Origin: Nafulsella turpanensis ZLM-10
Lineage (GTDB): Bacteria > Bacteroidota > Bacteroidia > Cytophagales > Cyclobacteriaceae
Assembly: GCF_000346615.1 (NCBI RefSeq)
Contig: NZ_ANNU01000051.1
Location: 1-43,705 of the forward strand
Direction of reading: 5' to 3'
DNA: 43,705 bases
The translations under genes were made by a program, and so were the position numbers. Positions 32,608 through 40,078 of this stretch are shown here, in pieces (within the stretch, counting starts at the first letter, position 1; every line of letters begins with the position of its first letter). The notes beneath the pieces are model-generated. The model saw nothing but the letters and a program-made list of their open reading frames with translations. It made no database searches and had not been told where the DNA came from.

Positions 32608-32994
32608 ATGACTACATCAATTGCTCAAACACCGCAGTATGAGCTGTCGGTTAACAAAATTAGAAACAGAGCTTACCTGACGATCAATGGATTCTGGCGT
32701 GGGCCTGAAGTGGTTCCGGAATACCTCAATGACTGGAAGAAAACAATAGCAGTTTTAAGCCCTGGCTTTACATTATTAACAGATGCCCGCGAGATGAAAA
32801 TTCATCCTGCCTCGGTTCGTACCCTGCATGAACAGGCACAAACCATGATTGTGAAGGCCGGTGTTCGTAGAGTAGCAGAACTTCAGGGAGATAAGGTTGC
32901 GGAAATGCAGCTGGACGGGGTTTCGAAGGAGACAAAAATGCCAAAGCAAAGCTTTAATACGCAGCAGGAGGCTGAAGAGTGGCTCGATAGCTAA
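32608..32994 (+). CDS. Unknown 128-residue protein, possibly SpoIIAA/STAS-like fold
   Basis: A soluble protein with alternating predicted beta strands and helices: YELSVNKIRNRAYLTINGFW, a helix EVVPEYLNDWKKTI, FTLLTDAREMKIHPASV, then a helix and an LDGVSKETKMP strand. This alternation, with a central LTDAR segment, resembles SpoIIAA-like/STAS-type single domains found in Bacteroidota, but I cannot place it in a family with certainty. There are no catalytic motifs and no signal peptide. It is followed 24 bases on by a strong terminator, so it is monocistronic. Confidence 0.75.
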   Translation: MTTSIAQTPQYELSVNKIRNRAYLTINGFWRGPEVVPEYLNDWKKTIAVLSPGFTLLTDAREMKIHPASVRTLHEQAQTMIVKAGVRRVAELQGDKVAEMQLDGVSKETKMPKQSFNTQQEAEEWLDS

Positions 32995-33017
32995 TGGCCA
33001 TCAGAAATTAATGATAC

Positions 33018-33057
33018 AAAGAGCAGCAGATTATTAAAGTCTGCCGCTCTTTTTTTC
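33018..33057 (+). terminator. Strong intrinsic terminator
   Basis: AAAGAGC-A-GCAGA pairs with TCTGC-C-GCTCTTT (12 pairs, one mismatch) around a 9-base loop, ending in a T run. It stops the 128-residue gene and sits next to the convergent hemolysin III stop. Confidence 0.8.
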
Positions 33058-33062
33058 CTTAC

Positions 33063-33713
33063 TTAACTGGTGGGCTGCAGGCTGTACAGCAGGGCAATGT
33101 AGTGGCTTATGCTGCCGCAGAGTACAAACAGGTGCCAGATGGCATGCTGGTAGTACAGCTTCTTCCAGAGGTAGAAGATGGTTCCGGAGATATAAAAAAT
33201 ACCCCCGGCGATAATCCAGCTGAAAATAGTGGGTGGAATGTTGAGCCAGAGGGTACGGATGATGAGCAACACCATCAGGCCAAGGGCTATGTAAAGAAAG
33301 GTAGACAGCACCTTAAAACGACCGGTAAAGAAAATTTTAAAAATTGTGCCAGCCAGCACCAGTAACCACTGCGCCACTAAAAAAGCAGTAGTGGAGAAGC
33401 TTTTATCTGTATAATACACCACAAAGAAAGTGGTAGTGCCCGCTATGAGGAAGTAAATACTGATGTGGTCCAGTACCTTAAACAGGTGTTTTGCGGCTTC
33501 GCTTCTGGCGGCATGGTAAATGGTGGAATTGACGTACACCATTAGTAAGGAGACGCTGTAAATGAGCAGTGCACCCCAGTCGAGCCTGCTGATAGACTGG
33601 CTGGCAGCCCTGGAGAATAAAATAACAATACCGGCTATGCTAAGTAAAACGCCAAGGCCATGGGTAAGGCTGTTGGCCAGTTCCTGTTTTCTGGTGTAGG
33701 TAAAAACCTGCAT
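33063..33713 (-). CDS. Hemolysin III / PAQR-family membrane protein (TrhA-like)
   Basis: A 216-residue protein with seven predicted membrane spans. The family residues are present: ELANSLTHGLG near 11, the Ser-His pair in NSTIYHAARSE near 63-73, and HAIWHLFV with HxxxH plus a further His near 195-205. PAQR members are thought to be zinc-dependent hydrolases or membrane-fluidity regulators. The name hemolysin III comes from a Bacillus cereus homologue, and bacterial TrhA is linked to membrane energy homeostasis. The gene is alone on its strand with 312 bases upstream before the next gene's end. Confidence 0.92.
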   Translation of the reverse strand: MQVFTYTRKQELANSLTHGLGVLLSIAGIVILFSRAASQSISRLDWGALLIYSVSLLMVYVNSTIYHAARSEAAKHLFKVLDHISIYFLIAGTTTFFVVYYTDKSFSTTAFLVAQWLLVLAGTIFKIFFTGRFKVLSTFLYIALGLMVLLIIRTLWLNIPPTIFSWIIAGGIFYISGTIFYLWKKLYYQHAIWHLFVLCGSISHYIALLYSLQPTS

Positions 33714-34025
33714 GAGATGAGCTTCTTAAATATTCTTACTGTACTAAAAACCAGGTTTCCCTTCATAGAAACGGCTTTGCCTGTCCTTAATGTTTTGGTA
33801 TTGATAATTTGCAGGTCAAATGTAGGTTTATATTTATATGGGAAAGTAGCTGGAAAGTGATTCTTGGGGTGAAGGGGCAATTTCAGGAAAATAAAGTTTT
33901 CCTTTTATGATCTATGTCCTGTTTTAAGGAAAAAGAGGCTGATGGCTTTCCTGGGCAGAAGAAGGAGAGCGCAGCCGCTTCAAGGCGGCAGTAGAGTAGC
34001 AGAGAGAGATTAAAACTAAATTAAG
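33714..34025. other. Intergenic region upstream of the hemolysin III gene
   Basis: 312 bases between two minus-strand genes. TACATTTG on the minus strand (33824-33817) fits a -7 box, but it lies over 100 bases from the ATG and lacks a TTTG partner. A GCCGC/GCGGC hairpin near 33979-33994 lies shortly after the FkbM stop. No gene is evident. Confidence 0.35.
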
Positions 34026-34826
34026 CTACTCCCTGGCACGCCATGCCCAGATATAGCCGGTTCTTCTTCCTTTTTTTATTTTAATCTGATAGCCTTGCTC
34101 CTGCAGGAAAACTGCCAGGGCATCTGCATTCTCACGCGCATCCTGCCCCGGGTGTGTTTCGATACCCATGGCTTTAATCTTCTTAAACAGGCTTGGAGGG
34201 GTATTATACAAGATGGTATATTCTGCTCCTTCACAATCGAGTTTGATAAAATCAATGGAAGAAAGCTGCTGTTCTTCTGCAATCTGGTGCAGGGTAGTGG
34301 CATCCACTTCTAAGATTTGATCTTTGCGCTGATTGCTAAATATACTGGCCATGGTGGTAAAAGAGCCATTGCCGGCATAATTGAGCGATAACTTTTCCGC
34401 TGTGCCTGCCACCGCCTTATTTATTGGGAACAGCTTATCGAGCTTTGTCTCTTCCTTGTACTGTGCAAGCTTATTAAAATTATAAGGCATGGGTTCAAAA
34501 GCATAAACCCTTGCTTTTGGATGGCGGAACAGCATGAACAGAGAGAAGAATCCAACATTGGCGCCAATGTCTATAATGGTTAAATCTTCTTTCTGAAAAA
34601 ACTCTTGAGGAATGCCCTGCAGGTATACCTGGTCGAAGAATACTTCCTTAAAGGGTGGGAGCATTCGACGTGCGACGAGCAGTCGGCTGGTATTTCTGAA
34701 CTTAAAGGTAAAGTCATCCTCATCCTGTGAAGAGCGGGCTTTAAAAAGGAGGTAAGACGGCCAGTTCCTGACTTCCCTAAGCAGGCCTATATATCGTTGT
34801 ACTTTTTTTGCCAGAGAGAAAGACAT
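34026..34826 (-). CDS. FkbM-family SAM-dependent methyltransferase
   Basis: A 266-residue class I methyltransferase of the FkbM type. Motif I is TIIDIGANVGFFSLFML near residue 85. The acidic AYAFEPMP-like segment (VYAFEPMPYNFNKL), the FIKLDCEGAEYTIL hallmark near 190, and IETHPG near 225 are all present. FkbM enzymes O-methylate sugars or natural products, often in polysaccharide loci. No glycan or secondary-metabolite cluster adjoins it, so the substrate is open. A candidate -7 box TATATTTG lies on the minus strand at 34886-34879, giving a leader of about 50 bases. Confidence 0.9.
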   Translation of the reverse strand: MSFSLAKKVQRYIGLLREVRNWPSYLLFKARSSQDEDDFTFKFRNTSRLLVARRMLPPFKEVFFDQVYLQGIPQEFFQKEDLTIIDIGANVGFFSLFMLFRHPKARVYAFEPMPYNFNKLAQYKEETKLDKLFPINKAVAGTAEKLSLNYAGNGSFTTMASIFSNQRKDQILEVDATTLHQIAEEQQLSSIDFIKLDCEGAEYTILYNTPPSLFKKIKAMGIETHPGQDARENADALAVFLQEQGYQIKIKKGRRTGYIWAWRARE

Positions 34827-34878
34827 TTGTAATAAGAAGGAGTCAGGCAGCCTGAAATTGAAAAATTAAATTAAGCGA

Positions 34879-34886
34879 CAAATATA
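34879..34886 (-). promoter_or_regulatory. Candidate -7 box of the FkbM gene
   Basis: TATATTTG on the minus strand fits TAnnTTTG and lies 52 bases before the ATG at 34826. No TTTG at a spacing of 19-21 was found, so confidence is low. Confidence 0.33.
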
Positions 34887-35081
34887 TATAAATCATCAAA
34901 CTTATTTTCTTTGGCTTTGTGTTTGCTGTGGAATTTCGACTCCACCAGGATGGGGTGCCGATTTTTAATTTACCCGAAGCTAAATTATCCGGAGGTCGCT
35001 TTCGCCTGAAATTCCTGTCGTTGAGCTGCTTGTGGAAAAATATATTTTTTTGATGCCTTGCATGCCTGCTACCTTATCTCG

Positions 35082-35089
35082 TATACTTG
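35082..35089 (+). promoter_or_regulatory. Candidate -7 box and GTATAC palindrome before umuD
   Basis: TATACTTG has one mismatch to TAnnTTTG, with CTTG 21 bases upstream (35057-35060). The GTATAC palindrome at 35081-35086 overlaps it and recurs within GTATA-N5-TATAC at 35173-35187 inside the gene, possible operator sites for SOS-type control. Confidence 0.3.
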
Positions 35090-35123
35090 CCGTGAAGATA
35101 GAGTTGGAGCGAATCCTAATAAC

Positions 35124-35549
35124 ATGAGCGTGTTGGTCGAAATATGTAAGCCGGTAAAGGCATCCTCTATCCGTATACCTGTTATACGAGAGGCAGAAGA
35201 GGATGATGAACTAGCGGGGGAGAATTTTATGGAAACCTCTGTAGACCTGAACCAGGAAGTGGCTCACAATCCTGCATCGACTTTTTATGCCCGTGTGGTA
35301 GACAGTGCTAAGGATAGTGGTTTTTCCGCCGGCGATATACTCGTGGTAGATCGAAATGCTCCCCTGCAGCACAACAAGCTGGTGGTTTGCTATATTAACG
35401 GTTCTTTTACCGTGAAGAGGCTGTACCGGAAAGAAGGTATGCTGTGGCTTGAGGCACTCGACTCTCCCTTTCGACCCATTGCCCTTACAGACGAAAACCA
35501 ACTGGATGTGTGGGGCCTCGTTACTTATGTAGTAAAGCGGACCTGGTAG
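35124..35549 (+). CDS. umuD: UmuD-like S24-family autoprotease, without umuC
   Basis: From ATG 35124 the protein is 141 residues, close to E. coli UmuD (139); the longer frame from 35058 runs through the promoter region. It has the UmuD C-terminal fold: DLNQEVAHNPASTFYARV, then Ser61 in VDSAKDSGFSAGDILVVDR, then Lys98 in GSFTVKRL. The Ser-Lys distance of 37 is the same as S60-K97 in E. coli. Ala31-Gly32 (ELAGENF) is a plausible self-cleavage site. UmuD' acts with UmuC as DNA polymerase V in SOS mutagenesis, but the next gene is a DEAD-box helicase and no umuC is in the window. The partner may be encoded elsewhere, or this is a stand-alone regulator. Confidence 0.85.
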   Translation: MSVLVEICKPVKASSIRIPVIREAEEDDELAGENFMETSVDLNQEVAHNPASTFYARVVDSAKDSGFSAGDILVVDRNAPLQHNKLVVCYINGSFTVKRLYRKEGMLWLEALDSPFRPIALTDENQLDVWGLVTYVVKRTW

Positions 35550-35752
35550 GAAGCTAGGTTAGCGAAGATTTAGGCGCAGAAAATTTATATTACTGCCTCG
35601 CTTTGCCATTGTAATGTAGTATCGTCTCCTGTCATTACTTAAAAGGAACGATTTTTTGGTTTTCTGCATTCTAGGAGGCATGCAGGTAGTAAGCATAACA
35701 CAGCGAATTAAAAATAAAGCGGTGCTTAAGCTTTTTATCACTTTAAACAAGC
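35550..35752. other. Intergenic region upstream of the DEAD-box gene
   Basis: About 200 bases between the umuD stop and the helicase promoter. Open frames here on the minus strand lack any protein-like character. No hairpin with a T run was recognised, so umuD may have no strong intrinsic terminator. Confidence 0.35.
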
Positions 35753-35760
35753 TACCTTTG
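35753..35760 (+). promoter_or_regulatory. Candidate -7 box of the DEAD-box helicase gene
   Basis: TACCTTTG fits TAnnTTTG. Transcription would begin near 35765-35767, so the ATG at 35765 cannot be the start and the mRNA would have a leader of about 90 bases before ATG 35858. The -33 region is T-rich without an exact TTTG. Confidence 0.45.
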
Positions 35761-35857
35761 TTAGATGGAGGCAATTCCGCCGCCATCATTTTCCTTACAG
35801 ACCGCGCTGATTAAGTCCCTCAAACAGGCTAAGCCAGCCTTTCTTAGATACTATTAC

Positions 35858-37117
35858 ATGACATTTGAAAATCTCGACCTGATAGCGCCTATCCAAAAAG
35901 CGCTTAAAACAGAAGGTTATGAAAAACCCACGCCTATCCAGGAACAGGCGATCCCCGTTATCCTGAAAAGAAAAGACCTTTTAGGCTGTGCCCAAACCGG
36001 TACAGGCAAAACCGCTGCCTTTGCTATTCCAATGCTGCAAATCATGTACAATGAAAAGCAGGCAGACAAAGGATCTAAAAAAATAAAAGCACTTATTCTT
36101 ACCCCAACCCGCGAGCTGGCTATCCAGATTGGCGAAAGCTTTAAAGCCTATGGACAACATACAGGCCTCAGGCATGTGGTTATTTTTGGCGGTGTTTCAC
36201 AAAAATCACAAACCGATGCCCTGCAATCCGGAGTAGATATTCTCGTTGCCACCCCGGGCCGTTTGCTCGACCTCATGAACCAGGGCTTTGTAGACCTGCG
36301 CCATATCAGCCTTTTTACGCTCGACGAGGCAGACCGTATGCTTGATATGGGCTTTGTACACGATGTAAAAAAGGTAATCGCCAAGCTTCCGGCTAAAAGG
36401 CAGTCCTTATTTTTCTCTGCAACCATGCCGCCGGCTATTGTAAAATTAGCCAGTGCCATACTAATCGATCCGGTAAAGGTAGAGGTAACACCTGTGTCTT
36501 CCACGGCCGATACAGTTGGGCAGGCAGTTTATTTTGTTGATAAAAAAAGCAAAAAGTCGCTGCTCCTGCATATGCTTGAAGATGAAGCCATCGAAAGTGT
36601 GCTGGTATTTACCAGAACCAAGCACCTGGCCAATCGAGTGTCGCAGGACCTGACAAAAGCTGGTGTAAGAGCAGAAGCCATTCATGGCAATAAATCGCAG
36701 AATGCCCGCCAGAATGCATTGCAGAATTTCAAGAACCGAAAAACCCGTGTGTTGGTCGCCACCGATATTGCCGCAAGGGGTATCGATGTCGATGAGCTCT
36801 CGCACGTAATTAACTTCGATTTGCCCAATGTGCCCGAAACTTATGTGCACCGAATTGGTCGTACAGGCCGGGCAGGCGCAAGCGGAATGGCCTACTCCTT
36901 CTGCGATGCAGAAGAGCGCGCATACCTGAAAGATATTCATAAGCTAATTGGGAAAAATATTCCTGTAGTTGAAGACCATCCCTTTCCCGCGCAGGATACC
37001 GCTCCTGTTCAGGCAAAAGCACCGGAACGCAGACAGCAGCAGGGACAAAAGAGGACCACTGACTTTCGAAAGAGCAGGAATAACTGGTCGGGCCGGGGAA
37101 GACAGAATAGAGATTAG
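35858..37117 (+). CDS. DEAD-box RNA helicase (RhlE/CsdA-like)
   Basis: From ATG 35858 the protein has 419 residues and begins MTFENLDLIAPIQKAL, the usual Q-motif start of RhlE-type helicases. Motifs: Q (PTPIQEQAIP), I (AQTGTGKTA), Ia (PTRELAIQ), II (DEAD), III (SATMP), V (ATDIAARGID) and VI (HRIGRTGRAG). A basic, Gln- and Arg-rich tail follows after about residue 370, which usually gives RNA binding. Such helicases remodel structured RNA in ribosome assembly, mRNA decay and cold adaptation. The long leader and the nearby RRM and cold-shock genes suggest a cold-related role. A methyltransferase gene follows 35 bases after the stop. Confidence 0.93.
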   Translation: MTFENLDLIAPIQKALKTEGYEKPTPIQEQAIPVILKRKDLLGCAQTGTGKTAAFAIPMLQIMYNEKQADKGSKKIKALILTPTRELAIQIGESFKAYGQHTGLRHVVIFGGVSQKSQTDALQSGVDILVATPGRLLDLMNQGFVDLRHISLFTLDEADRMLDMGFVHDVKKVIAKLPAKRQSLFFSATMPPAIVKLASAILIDPVKVEVTPVSSTADTVGQAVYFVDKKSKKSLLLHMLEDEAIESVLVFTRTKHLANRVSQDLTKAGVRAEAIHGNKSQNARQNALQNFKNRKTRVLVATDIAARGIDVDELSHVINFDLPNVPETYVHRIGRTGRAGASGMAYSFCDAEERAYLKDIHKLIGKNIPVVEDHPFPAQDTAPVQAKAPERRQQQGQKRTTDFRKSRNNWSGRGRQNRD

Positions 37118-37152
37118 GTTTGGATTTGCCGGAAGGAAAGGATGGGTAAATA

Positions 37153-38049
37153 ATGGAGAACAGTGAAGCCCAAGGGCATTCCGAAGATTATTTTGGTGGT
37201 TACAGGGACTTCTGGTGGAATAAAGATTTCCTGGACCTGATGGCCGAAAGGCTCAGGCTAAAGCAGCATCACAGCCTGCTGGATGTAGGCTGTGGCCTTT
37301 GCCACTGGAGCCGGCTGCTAACCCCTTACCTGGCCGAGAATCCAGACATTTATGCGGTAGATAACGACCCCAAATGGTCGGTCGAAGATCCTGAAGTGAA
37401 GGAAGATTTCAGGAAGCTGGGAGCCCGGTTCAGCCTGCAGGCGGCCGATGCCCGCACTCTGCCGTTTGAGGATGACTTCTTTGATATGGTAACCTGCCAG
37501 ACGGTATTAATCCATATTAAAAATCCTGCCCTGGCCATTGCTGAAATGAAGCGGGTGTTAAAGCCCGGGGGAACCATTTTATGTGTGGAACCCAATAACC
37601 GCGTCCAGTCCCTTATTAAAAGCTCCCTTTCGGCCGATGATTCGGTGGAAGAAACTTTAGAGCATGTAAAGTATGCCCTTATTTATGAGAAAGGGAAAAA
37701 GAAGCGGGGCGAGGGAGATAATTCTTTAGGCGATTTGTTGCCGGGCATGCTGGCCGAGGCCGGTTTCAGAGATATAGAAGTGCGCCTGTCGGATAAGGCC
37801 ATTGCCATGTACCCTCCTTATGCAAAGCCCGAGCAGGAGGCTACCCTGCAACAATGGGCAAGGGTAAGCGGAGATGCTGCCGACGATGAAGTATATTTTA
37901 AATCAGCAGGCAGGGGCTACCTGGCCTTTTATGAAATGTACAGACGAAAATATGCGCACCTGGGCGAAAGAATGGCCGAGGCGATAGAAAATCACTCTTA
38001 CCATGCGGGAGGAGGTACAATAATGTATCTTATTTCCGGAACTAAATAA
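37153..38049 (+). CDS. Class I SAM-dependent methyltransferase
   Basis: A 298-residue methyltransferase with motif I LLDVGCGLCHWSRLL near residue 38, acidic loop AVDNDPKW, motif DARTLPFEDDFFDMV, and motif post-II LKPGGTILCVEPN (the UbiE/Methyltransf_11 pattern). A C-terminal region of about 130 residues is helical and unassigned. The substrate is unknown. The gap of 35 bases after the helicase suggests one transcript, which makes an RNA or ribosomal substrate possible but unproven. Confidence 0.88.
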   Translation: MENSEAQGHSEDYFGGYRDFWWNKDFLDLMAERLRLKQHHSLLDVGCGLCHWSRLLTPYLAENPDIYAVDNDPKWSVEDPEVKEDFRKLGARFSLQAADARTLPFEDDFFDMVTCQTVLIHIKNPALAIAEMKRVLKPGGTILCVEPNNRVQSLIKSSLSADDSVEETLEHVKYALIYEKGKKKRGEGDNSLGDLLPGMLAEAGFRDIEVRLSDKAIAMYPPYAKPEQEATLQQWARVSGDAADDEVYFKSAGRGYLAFYEMYRRKYAHLGERMAEAIENHSYHAGGGTIMYLISGTK

Positions 38050-38172
38050 GCTTAATTTGATTATACTTAACAGATAGTTTTATATCTTATGTAAAAATCT
38101 GGTTAAATATGATTATCTTAATCAAATAAAGTCTATTTTTACTTATTACAAGGAATTAAATTACAGTCAACT

Positions 38173-38589
38173 ATGAACATTTTTGTTGGAAGTCTTCCGT
38201 TTAAACTTGAGGAAGACGAATTAAGAGAATTTTTTGAAGAGTATGGTGAGGTAAGCTCAGTAAAGATTATTTCTGATAAATTCACCGGAAGAAGCAAAGG
38301 ATTTGGTTTTGTTGAAATGCCTGATGATGAGCAGGCAGCTAAAGCAATTGAAGAATTAAACGGATCTGAAATTGGCGGCCGTGCAGTGGTTGTGAATAAA
38401 GCAGAAGAAAGAAAAGAAGGCGAAAGAAGAAGCGGCGGCGGTAATCGTGGCGGTGGCGGTTATGGCGGCGGAAGCCGTGGTGGCAGCGGCGGCGGTTACG
38501 GTGGCGGTGGCAACCGTGGCGGTGGCGACAGAGGCGGCTATGGCGGCGGCGGTGGCAACCGTGGCGGCGGCGATAGAGGCGGCTGGTAA
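38173..38589 (+). CDS. Glycine-rich RRM RNA-binding protein
   Basis: A 138-residue protein. An RRM domain fills residues 1-78 with RNP2 (IFVGSLPF) at 3-10 and RNP1 (SKGFGFVEM) near 43-51. A low-complexity tail of Gly, Arg, Tyr and Ser (GGG, RGG, GGY repeats) runs from about 85 to the end and is encoded by GGYGGCGGT-type repeats at 38430-38585. These proteins resemble plant and cyanobacterial glycine-rich RNA-binding proteins, are common in Bacteroidota and Cyanobacteria, and are usually cold-induced RNA chaperones. AAGGA at 38151-38155 lies 17 bases before the ATG, probably too far for a ribosome site. A strong terminator follows, and the cold-shock gene comes next. Confidence 0.93.
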   Translation: MNIFVGSLPFKLEEDELREFFEEYGEVSSVKIISDKFTGRSKGFGFVEMPDDEQAAKAIEELNGSEIGGRAVVVNKAEERKEGERRSGGGNRGGGGYGGGSRGGSGGGYGGGGNRGGGDRGGYGGGGGNRGGGDRGGW

Positions 38590-38648
38590 TCAGACCCGAA
38601 TAAAATATATAAAGGAGAGTCGATTAGATGCTCCTTCCTGAAAGATTT

Positions 38649-38696
38649 AAGGATATGCAAAAGGTATTTATTTACCTGTTTGTGTATCCTTTTTTG
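38649..38696 (+). terminator. Intrinsic terminator after the RRM gene
   Basis: An outer stem of AAGGATA and TATCCTT (38649-38655 with 38685-38691) encloses an inner AGGTA/TACCT stem with GCAAA/TTTG pairing between, then a run of six T residues. It lies 60 bases past the RRM stop. Confidence 0.7.
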
Positions 38697-38871
38697 TTTA
38701 TAGGTATTGACTAAAATGCTTTTTCAGCAGGATATATTCTTAAGCAGGAGTTAGGTTAAATAGCAGGCTCGCAGCCATGGTAACAGCCGTTTAAATAGCA
38801 GTAGAAGGGGTGGTTTTGTTAAAGAGGTGCAGATTTATGATTTTTTATTATCCTCTTTAAAATAAAAAGTG
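38697..38871. other. Intergenic control region of the cold-shock gene
   Basis: Between the RRM terminator and the csp promoter. It holds an 11-bp direct repeat TTAAATAGCAG (38756-38766 and 38791-38801) and a perfect 9-bp inverted repeat, TTAAAGAGG (38819-38827) with CCTCTTTAA (38852-38860), just upstream of the -7 box. The inverted repeat could be an operator or a DNA/RNA hairpin. No gene is present. Confidence 0.45.
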
Positions 38872-38879
38872 TAGGTTTG
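38872..38879 (+). promoter_or_regulatory. Candidate -7 box of the cold-shock gene
   Basis: TAGGTTTG fits TAnnTTTG. It gives a start of transcription near 38885 and a short leader of about 25 bases to ATG 38910, excluding an earlier in-frame ATG at 38877. The -33 position is T-rich and inside the inverted repeat. Confidence 0.45.
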
Positions 38880-38909
38880 TGTATAATCAATTATAATACT
38901 AATACAATA

Positions 38910-39101
38910 ATGAACAAAGGAACAGTAAAATTCTTTAATGATTCGAAGGGCTTCGGATTTATTATTGACGAAGAATCAGAAAAAGAATATTTCGTACACG
39001 TATCTGGTCTGATTGACGAGATCAGAGAGAACGATGAAGTAACATTCGATCTGGAAGAAGGAAGAAAAGGACTAAACGCTGTAAACGTTAAGCGTGTTTA
39101 G
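38910..39101 (+). CDS. Cold-shock domain protein (CspA family)
   Basis: From ATG 38910 the protein has 63 residues and begins MNKGTVKFFNDSKGFGFI, with RNP1 (KGFGFI) and RNP2 (YFVHVS) in the standard order. It is slightly shorter than E. coli CspA (70), with an acidic middle (EIRENDEVTFDLEEG). Such proteins melt RNA structure in the cold and act as transcription antiterminators. The first in-frame ATG at 38877 overlaps the promoter. Unlike E. coli cspA the leader appears short. A terminator follows the gene. Confidence 0.95.
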   Translation: MNKGTVKFFNDSKGFGFIIDEESEKEYFVHVSGLIDEIRENDEVTFDLEEGRKGLNAVNVKRV

Positions 39102-39135
39102 TTTTAAAATTATATAATGCTTTTATCATAATTTT

Positions 39136-39166
39136 AAGCCTTACAATTTGTAAGGCTTTTTTTATT
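39136..39166 (+). terminator. Intrinsic terminator after the cold-shock gene
   Basis: AAGCCTTACA and TGTAAGGCTT form a 10-bp stem around a tight loop, followed by a run of T residues. It lies 34 bases past the csp stop. Confidence 0.8.
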
Positions 39167-39211
39167 TCCGCTTCAGCAGGATAAAATGCATCCATTTAAG
39201 GAGTGATAGAA

Positions 39212-39961
39212 ATGAAACAAAGCAAAGATAATTTTTCGCGCCAGTCGGTCGCTTACTGCAGGTTCAGGCCAACTTACCCTCCTGAGCTCTATGAGTGGCT
39301 GTTCGAACAGGTAGATGGCTTTTCACTTGCATGGGACTGTGGTACCGGCAACGGACAGGCGGCCTTACGGCTGGCCGAGCGCTTCGAAAAGGTATATGCC
39401 AGCGATATCAGTCAAAATCAACTGGAGCAGGCCGGGCGAAAAGAAAATATCGAGTACCTCCTGTGCCGTGCCGAGCAAACCCCTCTTCTTTCCGGCAGCC
39501 TTGACCTTATTTGTGTGGCCCAGGCAATTCACTGGTTCGATTTCAATGCCTTTTACCGGGAAGTGAAGCGGGTTGCAAAACCAGGAGCTTTACTGGCAGT
39601 TTGGGGCTATGGGCTCATTCAAATATCGTCGGAGGCAGGCCCTGTACTCCAAAAGCTGTATAGCCATACATTAGGAGCTTACTGGGATGCAGAGCGGAAG
39701 TACATAGACGAAGACTACCAGTCAATTCCTTTTCCTTTCCCGGAAGTAAAAGCACCTGTATTTAAGATCGTTTGCTACTGGACACGGGAGCAGCTAACAG
39801 GTTACCTTGGTTCCTGGTCGGCCGTGCAGCACTACATCAGCGAAAAAGGAATATCTCCCCTGGCGGACTTTGAAGAAGAAATGGATCGGTTCTGGCAAAA
39901 AGGCGAAGTTAAGGAGGTGCACTTTCCTGTTTTTATGCGCGTGGGAAAGGTTGATAAATAA
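39212..39961 (+). CDS. Class I SAM-dependent methyltransferase
   Basis: A 249-residue methyltransferase from ATG 39212, eight bases after an AAGGAG ribosome site; a GTG nine bases earlier overlaps that site and is unlikely. Motif I reads WDCGTGNGQAALRL near residue 41. Further matches are VYASDISQNQLEQA, YLLCRAEQTPLLSGSLDLICVAQAIHWFD and VKRVAKPGALLAVWGYG, the pattern of the SmtA/YerC, trans-aconitate-methyltransferase-like group. The substrate is unknown. It appears to be monocistronic, between the csp terminator and the MFS gene. Confidence 0.9.
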   Translation: MKQSKDNFSRQSVAYCRFRPTYPPELYEWLFEQVDGFSLAWDCGTGNGQAALRLAERFEKVYASDISQNQLEQAGRKENIEYLLCRAEQTPLLSGSLDLICVAQAIHWFDFNAFYREVKRVAKPGALLAVWGYGLIQISSEAGPVLQKLYSHTLGAYWDAERKYIDEDYQSIPFPFPEVKAPVFKIVCYWTREQLTGYLGSWSAVQHYISEKGISPLADFEEEMDRFWQKGEVKEVHFPVFMRVGKVDK

Positions 39962-40078
39962 AATTATTTCAGCAAAAGGCTCCTGTTTTGCCGCAGCATC
40001 TGTATTACTACCAGAAAAAAACTAAGACCTGCTGCACTCCTGCATCCCTGAAATAGAGTAATTTTCGGTATTAAACTT

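Noticed and set aside
35559-35789. 76-codon minus-strand frame in the gap before the helicase gene
   Set aside because: It overlaps the helicase promoter, has no ribosome site and no recognisable protein features.
36461-36940. 159-codon minus-strand frame opposite the DEAD-box gene
   Set aside because: Antisense to helicase motifs V and VI, with no start signals.
38430-38589. Dense GGYGGCGGT repeats, considered as a repeat array or CRISPR-like element
   Set aside because: The repeats are in frame and encode the Gly/Arg tail of the RRM protein; there are no spacers of constant length.
38447-38641. Ala/Val-rich 64-codon frame over the glycine repeats
   Set aside because: It is the shifted reading of the GGC/GGT repeats in the RRM gene and has no independent start signals.
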